Assembly: GCA_964543905.1 (NCBI GenBank)
Contig: CAZIZO010000005.1
Coordinates: forward strand, 62,001 to 126,000
Reading direction: 5' to 3'
Origin: GCA-016699835 sp964543905
GTDB taxonomy: Bacteria; Planctomycetota; Phycisphaerae; Phycisphaerales; UBA1924
Length of the DNA: 64,000 nucleotides
Position 1 is the stretch's first letter, and each line of letters starts with the position of its first letter. Below are positions 53,625-60,544 of the stretch, in pieces. The notes below the pieces were generated by a model that saw nothing but the letters and a program-made list of their open reading frames with translations, was not told the origin of the DNA and ran no database searches. Made by a program: the position numbers and the translations under genes.

Positions 53625-55241
53625 ATGAATCGGTCTTCATCGAATCGTGGTCTTGCGCTCGTGGCGCTGGCGGGAGTCGTGGGCGTGTCGGGCGGGGCGG
53701 CCTCCGCCCAGTCCGTCCGCTTCCAGCGGGCGATCGGATCGCCGAACGTCGAGATCGCGTACGACATCGATCGCACGCTCGACAGCGGCTACGTGCTCGC
53801 GGGGCGCAGCACCGGCGCCGACGGAACGCACGACATGTACATCGCGCGGACGGACAAGTTTGGTGCGACGATGTGGGTTCGTCGCCTCAACTCCGCGAAC
53901 AACGCGAACGACGCGGCGTACTCCGTGCGGGAACTCGAGAACGGCGACTTCATCGTCGCGGGCGAATCCAACTCGCTCGGCAACTTCCTTGGCATCTCGC
54001 TCACCCGCCTCTCTCCGGTGGGCAATGTCATCTGGTCGCGCCTGTACAACGGCACGCCGTTCTTCCAGTTCCCCGACGGCGTCTCTGTGAAGAACCTTTC
54101 GCAAGGCGGTGTGGGCGTCGTCGGGCGGGTGCTCGCGGCGGGCGCCAACAACCCGACCAGCGGCGTGCTTATCGTCGCCACGGGCGGAGGAGCCCCCGTG
54201 TTCCAGAGCGTGTACAACTTCATCCCGGTGGTGGGCGGAGCACCCGCCGAAGTGAGTTTCACCGACCTGCAGGAGGTGCCGGCGGGCGTTGCTGGCCCCG
54301 CGGGGTTTCTCATCAGCGGTCATCTGGTTGACCCGCAGAGCCAGCGACCCAGCGCGCTCATCGTGAGGACCGATCTCGCGGGAGCCGTCCTCTGGTCTCG
54401 CACTTATTCCATCCAAGATGCGGAGACGGCCGCCGTCGGGGTGGAAATCCTGCCCAATGCGACGGCGATGTTCTCGGCGTGGATCGACACGCCCGCCAAC
54501 CCTCGGCCGGACGGCCTCCTGGCCCGCATCGACCTGGCCAACGGCAACGTGCAATGGGCTCGCTTCGTCGACGCCTTCCGCCCCGGCACCGCGGGCCTTG
54601 AACTGGACGATCTGGGCGGTGTCGTCGTCTCGGGCACCACGGGCACCCCCGGCAATCCGCAACAGGCGGAACTCCTCAAGGTGACGATCACGGGCAACCT
54701 CGTCTTTTCGACCCGCTTTGGCCCACTCTCCGGCGAGACGATCGGGCACGACGCGATCGCGATGCCCTGTGACCGCGGCTACGCACTGGTGGGCGGCGTC
54801 TTGAATACAACCCCCCCACCACCGACGAACGGGCAGAATGACTTCTACTTTGTAAAGACCGACGAATCCGGTCGCAGCGGATGCCTCGAAGACCCGGCCC
54901 AGGTGATCCAACCGATCGACCTCAACGTGCGTTCGCCCCAGTTGCTGGTCTTTTCCGCGGACAACAACGCCCAGTTTCCGCTGGTGCAGCGCGACCCGAA
55001 CGCGGGGAACATCCGCTATTGCCTCGACGTTGGGTGTGTCGCGGACGTGGACGACGGGACCAGCACGGGCACGCCCGACGGCGGCGTGACGATCGACGAC
55101 CTGCTCTATTTCCTGCGACTCTATGAGCGAGGCCTGCCGTGCGCCGATCTTGACGACGGCTCGGGGACCGGCTCGACCGATGGCGGGGTGACCATCGACG
55201 ACCTCCTGTACTTCCTCGAGCGATTCGAGTTGGGTTGCTAA
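53625..55241 (+). CDS. secreted protein with GC-type dockerin
   Basis: 538-aa exported protein. The signal peptide is residues 1-28 (cleavage near A-S-A-Q). The ATG at 53625 has a perfect AGGAGGG five bases upstream; a GTG 13 codons earlier lacks such a site. Residues about 30-470 carry repeats of the form D-x-G-Y-V-L-A-G-x-x and W-x-R, suggesting a beta-propeller (delta-60/quinoprotein-like repeats). The last 70 residues are two dockerin repeats ending in Leu-Gly-Cys, as in the two proteins at 19.4 and 22.4 kb. Upstream (53439-53466) is a short A+T-rich island with two GAAATTT copies 18 bp apart, a possible regulatory site. A hairpin follows the stop. Confidence 0.85.
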   Translation: MNRSSSNRGLALVALAGVVGVSGGAASAQSVRFQRAIGSPNVEIAYDIDRTLDSGYVLAGRSTGADGTHDMYIARTDKFGATMWVRRLNSANNANDAAYSVRELENGDFIVAGESNSLGNFLGISLTRLSPVGNVIWSRLYNGTPFFQFPDGVSVKNLSQGGVGVVGRVLAAGANNPTSGVLIVATGGGAPVFQSVYNFIPVVGGAPAEVSFTDLQEVPAGVAGPAGFLISGHLVDPQSQRPSALIVRTDLAGAVLWSRTYSIQDAETAAVGVEILPNATAMFSAWIDTPANPRPDGLLARIDLANGNVQWARFVDAFRPGTAGLELDDLGGVVVSGTTGTPGNPQQAELLKVTITGNLVFSTRFGPLSGETIGHDAIAMPCDRGYALVGGVLNTTPPPPTNGQNDFYFVKTDESGRSGCLEDPAQVIQPIDLNVRSPQLLVFSADNNAQFPLVQRDPNAGNIRYCLDVGCVADVDDGTSTGTPDGGVTIDDLLYFLRLYERGLPCADLDDGSGTGSTDGGVTIDDLLYFLERFELGC

Positions 55242-55284
55242 CGCCGACGGGCGTTGATCCAGGACATCTCGCTCATTCGAGGAG

Positions 55285-55310
55285 AACGACCCCGCGTTGG
55301 CGGGGTCGTT
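55285..55310 (+). terminator. hairpin after the third dockerin gene
   Basis: A perfect 11-bp stem (55285-55295 with 55300-55310) and GTTG loop, 44 bp after the stop. The following sequence TTCCTCG is not a good T-tract, so termination may be weak or Rho-assisted. The rest of the 55242-55548 gap holds two CGGGTGTCAC copies (55469-55478 and 55481-55490), otherwise nothing. Confidence 0.6.
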
Positions 55311-55548
55311 CCTCGTGCACGAGGGGTGAACAGCCAACTGCACCAGGGCGGGGGCCCATCGCACCTTCCCCGGAGCACGGAGCGAGGTCAGAACGCCAAG
55401 GCCGCACGCCGCGCCCCCCAAGGACATACCCTTGCAGGTCGTTCGCGATGCCAAGCGTGGCACCTCCCCGGGTGTCACAACGGGTGTCACGAGCGATTCG
55501 AGCGGTCCGGGCAAAGGCCCATTCCGCACGAGAAAAATAGGGTTTTGC

Positions 55549-55620
55549 GCCGCCTTAGCTCAGTGGTAGAGCAGCGCTTTTGTAAAGCGCGGGTCGCAGG
55601 TTCAAGTCCTGTAGGCGGCT
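55549..55620 (+). tRNA. tRNA-Thr (anticodon TGT)
   Basis: 72-base cloverleaf. The 7-bp acceptor stem pairs 55549-55555 with 55613-55619, discriminator T. The D arm is GCTC-loop-GAGC, and the anticodon stem GCGCT/AGCGC carries loop TTTGTAA, giving anticodon TGT (reads ACA). The T arm is GCAGG/CCTGT with TTCAAGT. No CCA is encoded. The next gene, on the other strand, ends ten bases later. Confidence 0.95.
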
Positions 55621-55630
55621 TTGGGGACTC

Positions 55631-56851
55631 TCAGGGTGACTCGGGCAGTTCCCAGCGGAGCACCGCGAGCGACTGCATGGGGGGATGTCGCATCGCGACT
55701 CGGATGCCGAAAAACTCGGCGGGATTCCAGCCCATGCGCGCGTAGACGGCACGGACCAGTTCTTGATATCTTGGGACGAGCGGGGTGACCACGGTTGGTG
55801 GAGTTCCGGCGATTTCTTGGACGGGCTCCGCGAGCGGGAGTTCCCAGTCCCGTCGGTTCGAGGCGATGTTGTCCCCCAATCCTTGTGGAAATCCATAGAT
55901 GGAGAACGCGGGCGGCGTCGCCATCTTGACATCGCGATGCAGGATGAGATCGAAGATGAGATTCTCCGCGGGCAGCGTGATCAACGACGAAAACTCACCG
56001 AAACGATCGTCCGGGCTGGCGTACGCATTGGCGTTTCGCACGATCTCGCCAAAGAAGCAGTCGAACGCACCGAGGTTCCCGACGGGTCCCGCGGGCAGCG
56101 TGTACTCGGTGATCGCTCCCTTCTGCGCCACGTCGATGCTCGGCATCTGGGGCGAGCAGAAACGCCGGAGCAGGCGCGGGACGCCGCCGTTGTGGTCCGG
56201 CTCGATCTCCGCCTCTTCACGCGCCACCTGCGGCGTGCCGTCGTCGTTGTAACCCGAGAAGCGAAAGAGCCGCCAGGGCGAGGTCTGACGAAGGCGACGT
56301 AGGCCCGAAAAGCCGCCGACGAGAACAAGATCCAGTTTCGCACCATCCCCCGATGGGGCCGCAAAGCCCACGGTGACGCGGGCCTTGGCCTGAACACCCC
56401 AGATCGCGCTATTCCCTCGGAAGGCGAGTTCGCGGCTGCTCTCCAGGCGTGTGGGGCTTCCGAGCAGCCCCATGCTATCGAGGATCATCTCCAGGTGCGT
56501 GCGGTCTCCGGCGTGCATCTCGGCCGTCTCGTCGAGCAACCGCATCGCGCCCTGAACGCCCTGAATGGCCGCTTCGGGCGCGCCTGCGCGTCGGAAGGCG
56601 TCCAAGGCGATGTCGAGACCGGATTCGCCGGGGAGGTGCGTCAAGGCCGCGAACGGGTCTGCGGCGCTGATCACCCGGGAGATTTTCCATGCCAAGTTTC
56701 GGTTGATGTCGAACTGCCGGGCGACAACCTGAGGCGTGGACGGGTCTGCACCGACGGCCTCGTACAACTGGATCAGCGTGCTGCGGACGCCCTGGAGCGC
56801 CCGCTTCGTGTCTTCGACGATGGATGCCGCGTTGGCTTGGACGGTGCTCAT
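55631..56851 (-). CDS. conserved-looking protein of unknown function
   Basis: 406-aa soluble protein without a signal peptide or membrane helix. Residues about 15-95 are helical, and the segment P-Q-V-V-A-R-Q-F-D-I-N-R-N-L-A-W-K-I-S-R-V is helix-turn-helix-like. The remainder (about 100-400) is mixed alpha/beta and contains F-S-G-Y-N-D-D-G, P-R-L-L-R-R-F-C-S and W-E-L-P-L-A-E-P. I recognise no family. A sensing domain joined to a DNA-binding N-terminus would be compatible, but that is speculation. The start at 56851 removes a 90-codon extension without coding character. It is convergent with the tRNA and divergent from the zinc-ribbon gene. Confidence 0.7.
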   Translation of the reverse strand: MSTVQANAASIVEDTKRALQGVRSTLIQLYEAVGADPSTPQVVARQFDINRNLAWKISRVISAADPFAALTHLPGESGLDIALDAFRRAGAPEAAIQGVQGAMRLLDETAEMHAGDRTHLEMILDSMGLLGSPTRLESSRELAFRGNSAIWGVQAKARVTVGFAAPSGDGAKLDLVLVGGFSGLRRLRQTSPWRLFRFSGYNDDGTPQVAREEAEIEPDHNGGVPRLLRRFCSPQMPSIDVAQKGAITEYTLPAGPVGNLGAFDCFFGEIVRNANAYASPDDRFGEFSSLITLPAENLIFDLILHRDVKMATPPAFSIYGFPQGLGDNIASNRRDWELPLAEPVQEIAGTPPTVVTPLVPRYQELVRAVYARMGWNPAEFFGIRVAMRHPPMQSLAVLRWELPESP

Positions 56852-57141
56852 GCAAAGAGAAGCATCGAGATCCGGGGGCGTTGGTTGGAGGACTCTAGCA
56901 TAAACCGTACCGACGCCGACGGCGAGCGACGACGACGTGACTTTTCGACCTGGGTTGTTCCTCGCCGCCCTGCACGCGACAGGGCAAGATGCTCTCCTGC
57001 GGCACACTTCGCGGTAACGTCGGCGTTCGGGCTCCCTGCCCGCCAACTCCACCAGGAGGTGCGCGAACACCTCGCAACACGCCCGGCGAACATTCGGTAT
57101 AACGCGTGACGCCACCGTCAAAGGCGGCGCTTGGGGGTCTC

Positions 57142-58080
57142 ATGGCGGAAGCAACTGATAAGACATGCGCCAAGTGCGGAATCGACGTGGCGGGCAAGCC
57201 TCGCGTGAAGAATCCGCAGGGACGGTACCTGTGCCAAGCGTGCTACGACTCGATCAAGGACGCGAAGACGGGACGTCCTCGCGCGTCGCCCGCCACGGCC
57301 GATCCGTCCGCCGAAGAAGGGATCTTCGGGATAGTCGATCTAGACGCCTTACAGCCCGCGGAGACGGGGCCAAAGCCACGCGAACTGAAGGTGTGTCCGG
57401 CGTGTGGCAAGGCTCGCGACAAGGACTCGGTCGTGTGCGTGAACTGCGGGTTTGACGACCGGGCCGGATTCCAGCGCGGGACGGGCGTCGGCGCCTCGGC
57501 ACGGAAGGGTGGGGTCACCGTCTGCCCCGGGTGCGGATATGACCTCAAAGGCCTGAAGAAGCCGCGCTGCCCGGAGTGCGGCAAGGTCCTGTCGCTCGTG
57601 AGCGATCGGGAAGATCGGGAAGCCGAGTCCAAGGCGATCGCCCGCAAGGCCTACCTCCGACCGGTCCTGATGTTCGTCATCGGGATCACGGGGTTGTTGA
57701 TCCTCGGGGCCGTGCGTGGGCAGGGAGGGTCGGACATGATCGTCCGGCTCTTGCTCACGTATGCGATCGGGGTGCCCATCGGGCTCCTGGTGTACGTGCT
57801 GTGTTGCTTGATCTGGATCGGATTCAACGCGCCCCTTCATCGGGTGGCGTTGAGTCTGGCGGGCATCTACGCGATCGTGGATTTGGTGGGCGGGGTGCTT
57901 GGACTCATCCCGTTTGGCGTGATCGCGTGGGCGGGCAGCGTCATCACATATGTGGGCCTCCTCATGGAGGAACTGGACCTCGAACTGGTCGACGCGGTCA
58001 TCGTCGGGATCGCGACAAGTCTGGCCAAGGTTTTCCTGGGCGTGATGCTCGTCGCCGTCGCGATCGGTCTGTTCAAATAG
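57142..58080 (+). CDS. membrane protein with three zinc ribbons
   Basis: 312-aa protein. The N-terminal 165 residues hold three CxxC zinc ribbon pairs: C-A-K-C/C-Q-A-C (residues about 9-33), C-P-A-C/C-V-N-C (about 86-103) and C-P-G-C/C-P-E-C (about 130-148). The C-terminal 130 residues contain three to four transmembrane helices. The soluble zinc domain presumably faces the cytoplasm; the function is unknown. A GGGGG stretch precedes the ATG and a TATAAC sequence 38 bases upstream may be the -10 box. The same layout of zinc ribbon plus Yip1-like membrane tail is common in planctomycetes, but I cannot name the family. Confidence 0.75.
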   Translation: MAEATDKTCAKCGIDVAGKPRVKNPQGRYLCQACYDSIKDAKTGRPRASPATADPSAEEGIFGIVDLDALQPAETGPKPRELKVCPACGKARDKDSVVCVNCGFDDRAGFQRGTGVGASARKGGVTVCPGCGYDLKGLKKPRCPECGKVLSLVSDREDREAESKAIARKAYLRPVLMFVIGITGLLILGAVRGQGGSDMIVRLLLTYAIGVPIGLLVYVLCCLIWIGFNAPLHRVALSLAGIYAIVDLVGGVLGLIPFGVIAWAGSVITYVGLLMEELDLELVDAVIVGIATSLAKVFLGVMLVAVAIGLFK

Positions 58081-58101
58081 ACGCGGGCACGTGCCCCGGT
58101 G

Positions 58102-58136
58102 AAACCCTGTGTATCTCGTAACTTGGGGGTTTTTTT
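58102..58136 (+). terminator. possible weak terminator after the zinc-ribbon gene
   Basis: AAACCC at 58102-58107 can pair with GGGTTT at 58127-58132 across a 19-base loop and runs into further T residues. The stem is short; a T-rich stretch continues to 58155. A 12-base palindrome (GGGCACGTGCCC, 58085-58096) lies just before it. Confidence 0.3.
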
Positions 58137-58254
58137 CCGGTTTTTCTGGTTTTTGCAAAAAACGTGATGCATGTTGGAGTCAGGACGCTGGGATTCCGGC
58201 TTCTGGTGTGGGGTTTGCCCGTCTGTTTGGTTCACGGTTGGGAAGACGCGGAGC

Positions 58255-58560
58255 ATGGCCATGATGAGCCTCAAGCAACTGAACACCTTGGCGCTGGCGG
58301 CCGTGGGTTTGGCCGCGACGCAGTCGCAGGCGTGCCCGGCGACGTGCCCAACGACGGAGCAGGACGAGGCGAAGGCCACGGAGCGTCATCCGCTGGTGGC
58401 GAGCCTCGCGAGTCCCGCGGGGGTGGCGATCGCGGGGACGGCGGGTCTCGTTGGGCTCAGCCGGCTTCGCTCCCGTTCACGCGTGTATGGCACCGCCGAG
58501 TGCGCGACCAAGCCCGGCACCACGGCCGCGTTCGATTACCCCCGCGGCGAAGAGTGGTAA
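58255..58560 (+). CDS. small exported protein of unknown function
   Basis: 101-aa (from ATG 58255) protein with a probable signal peptide (L-N-T-L-A-L-A-A-V-G-L-A-A, cleavage near S-Q-A). It has three Cys in the mature part (C-P-A-T-C after the cleavage site and one near residue 80), a hydrophobic segment at about 47-60, and no recognisable domain. A GGAG seven bases before the ATG at 58261 suggests the start may be there instead. It lies between the zinc-ribbon gene and the TPR gene. Confidence 0.55.
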   Translation: MAMMSLKQLNTLALAAVGLAATQSQACPATCPTTEQDEAKATERHPLVASLASPAGVAIAGTAGLVGLSRLRSRSRVYGTAECATKPGTTAAFDYPRGEEW

Positions 58561-58602
58561 ATCACTCCTCCCCCGGCACTGTTTTCGCCCCCATAACTCC
58601 GG

Positions 58603-58608
58603 TATGCT
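58603..58608 (+). promoter_or_regulatory. -10-like hexamer for leaderless TPR-protein mRNA
   Basis: Reads TATGCT, exactly seven bases before the ATG at 58616. No Shine-Dalgarno precedes that ATG. Confidence 0.45.
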
Positions 58609-58615
58609 CCTGTGC

Positions 58616-59698
58616 ATGAACCCCACTTCGCACGGTCGAGCAGACCGGAGTTTCTTCTTCTGGACCTTGGCTCTCGCGGGCGTGGCGTTGTGCGCGCCGG
58701 CATGGGGACAGTCGAAGGAGTTTCGACTCGACCCGACGGGCGGGTGGGAGCCCTCCCGCATTCCCACGCCGGGCACCGACGAGGCGGTGATCGCGGAAGC
58801 GAGGCAGATGCTTGCGCAACGGCGTTACGGCGCGGCCGAGTCGCTCCTGGACGCCTGGATCGAAGCCAACGAGAACACGAAGTCACCGTGGCTTGCGGAG
58901 GCTTACTTGCTGCGCGGCGATGCGCGGTTGGGGAACGACGACGAGGAGGACGCGCTGCGGGACTATGAAGAAGTGGTCCAGGGCTTCACGGGCAGCGACA
59001 TGTTCCCGCTGGCGCTCGAGCGCGAGATGGACGTGGCGTTGCTCTATCTGAACGGGCTGCGACGACGCGTGCTGGGAATTCGGATCGACAGCGGCGTGAG
59101 CCTTGCGGAGGAGATCCTGCTCCGGATCAACGAGCGGCTGCCGGGGAGCCGTCTCGCCGAACGTGCGCTCTTGGAGTTGGCGGACTACTACTACCGCTCC
59201 CGCGACCTGCGGATGGCGTCGGAGTCGTACGACGTGTTCTTGCGTCTGTATCCGCAGAGCGAGTATCGGCAAAGAGCGCTGCAACGCCGGGTCTACGCGA
59301 ACATCGCTCGATTCAAAGGCCCGAAGTACGACGCGACGGGGCTGACGGATGCCAAGTTGCAGGTGGAGCAGTTCGCGCGCGAGTATCCCGTTGAGGCCGA
59401 GGCCGCCGGCATGAGCGACGCGCTGGTTGCACGCCTGGACGAGTCCGCGGCCGCGCAGATGCTTGACACGGGCTCGTGGTATATGAAGCAGGGGGATGCC
59501 GTCTCGGCCCGCCTGACGTTCCGGCGACTGATCCGCAAGTACCCCACGACCGCCGCGGCGGCACGTGCGCTGGAGATCATCGACCGCGAGGGCTGGGGCA
59601 TCCGAGCCCCCTCTTCAAGCGCGGGAGGCAGCCGGATTCCCGTGGACCGCGAGCGTGAGGCGAGCACCCAAGGCGAGACCAGCGAGGACCAAAGGTGA
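58616..59698 (+). CDS. BamD-like TPR protein
   Basis: 360-aa secreted protein (signal peptide residues 1-32, cleavage near A-W-G-Q) composed of helical TPR-type repeats. The first resembles Q-R-R-Y-G-A-A-E-S-L-L-D-A-W-I (about 65-80). Later repeats contain L-A-E-R-A-L-L-E-L-A-D-Y-Y-Y, S-Y-D-V-F-L-R-L-Y-P-Q-S-E-Y-R and F-R-R-L-I-R-K-Y-P-T-T. BamD/YfiO shares this arrangement, and the neighbouring LptE suggests a role in outer-membrane assembly, but no lipobox is visible, so the assignment is tentative. The ATG at 58616 was preferred to the one at 58604, because a TATGCT hexamer overlaps the earlier ATG and would initiate transcription on the later one. The stop overlaps the LptE start (GTGA). 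Confidence 0.72.
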   Translation: MNPTSHGRADRSFFFWTLALAGVALCAPAWGQSKEFRLDPTGGWEPSRIPTPGTDEAVIAEARQMLAQRRYGAAESLLDAWIEANENTKSPWLAEAYLLRGDARLGNDDEEDALRDYEEVVQGFTGSDMFPLALEREMDVALLYLNGLRRRVLGIRIDSGVSLAEEILLRINERLPGSRLAERALLELADYYYRSRDLRMASESYDVFLRLYPQSEYRQRALQRRVYANIARFKGPKYDATGLTDAKLQVEQFAREYPVEAEAAGMSDALVARLDESAAAQMLDTGSWYMKQGDAVSARLTFRRLIRKYPTTAAAARALEIIDREGWGIRAPSSSAGGSRIPVDREREASTQGETSEDQR

Positions 59699-60237
59699 GC
59701 CGCCGAATGCGCCATCCGCACCCGTTCGTGTTCGTTGTCGCCTTCGGGTTGGGCGTGGGCGCCCTCGCGGGGTGTGCCTCCGATCCCACCAAGGGCTACT
59801 CCTTTGCGCCGGTGACGGCGGCGCAGGCTCGCAGCGTCGGCGTGCCGATCTTTGAGAACGGCACGTTCACCAAGGGCGTCGAGGTGGACCTGACCGAGGC
59901 CATCATCAAGGAGTTGCAGAGGACGACGCAGATCGACGTCACGCGAAGCGCGAACGCCGAGACGGTGCTGACGGGCGTCGTGACGGACTCGGAGTTGAAG
60001 CGGATCGCGGTCGATTCACAGACGGGCTATGTCGACCAACTCGCGGTTCGCATCACGGTGGACTTCGACTGGAAGGACAACCGAACGGGCAAAGTCCTGC
60101 TGAGTCGGCGGAGTTTCTCCGCGGTGGACAGTTTTTCACCCGCACGGCGTGCGGGTGAACTTGTGGAACAAGGGCAGCACTCGGCGGTGCAGCGGCTCGC
60201 CCGAGCGATCGTGGAAGAAATGCGGTCGTCCTGGTGA
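59695..60237 (+). CDS. LPS-assembly lipoprotein LptE-like
   Basis: 180-aa lipoprotein: signal peptide with lipobox L-A-G-C (C27). The mature protein has G-V-P-I-F-E-N and F-T-K-G-V-E-V-D-L-T-E-A-I-I-K-E-L-Q, the LptE pattern of a beta strand before a helix, then V-L-T-G-V-V-T-D-S-E-L. LptE forms the plug of the LptD outer-membrane LPS translocon, so a diderm envelope is implied. The GTG start overlaps the stop of the TPR gene by one base pair step (GTGA), so the pair is co-translated. Confidence 0.8.
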   Translation: MSRRMRHPHPFVFVVAFGLGVGALAGCASDPTKGYSFAPVTAAQARSVGVPIFENGTFTKGVEVDLTEAIIKELQRTTQIDVTRSANAETVLTGVVTDSELKRIAVDSQTGYVDQLAVRITVDFDWKDNRTGKVLLSRRSFSAVDSFSPARRAGELVEQGQHSAVQRLARAIVEEMRSSW

Positions 60238-60544
60238 GGGTGGGCAAAGCCCCGGTTTCATTGGATGCCTGCGGCGCGTGGGCAACAATCCCAAATCTCG
60301 TGCGTAGTACGACAGAGGGCCCGCGGGCGGACGGTGCGTCGGAACGCCCTATCCCCCCGCGGGCAGTGACGTTCCCGGGACGCCTAACCTTGCCAGAATG
60401 GCAGTCGGGTGTGCGTCACGTGGCCCGACACCAGCCTAGGCGTCCGATTCGGCGAAACTCCCAATCGTCGGTCGCCGAAGAGTGGGAGTGAAGGATCGGT
60501 CGATATCACGCGGGAGGAGACGCCCGCCGGAGCATGGAAGTCGA
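60238..60544. other. 307-bp gap before ftsH, nothing recognised
   Basis: No gene, RNA or clear promoter seen. A small in-frame extension of ftsH enters this gap but precedes its ATG. Confidence 0.5.

Noticed and set aside
55254..55745. Plus-strand frame running through the tRNA-Thr gene
   Set aside because: The tRNA folds perfectly and the frame has no similarity or ribosome-binding site.
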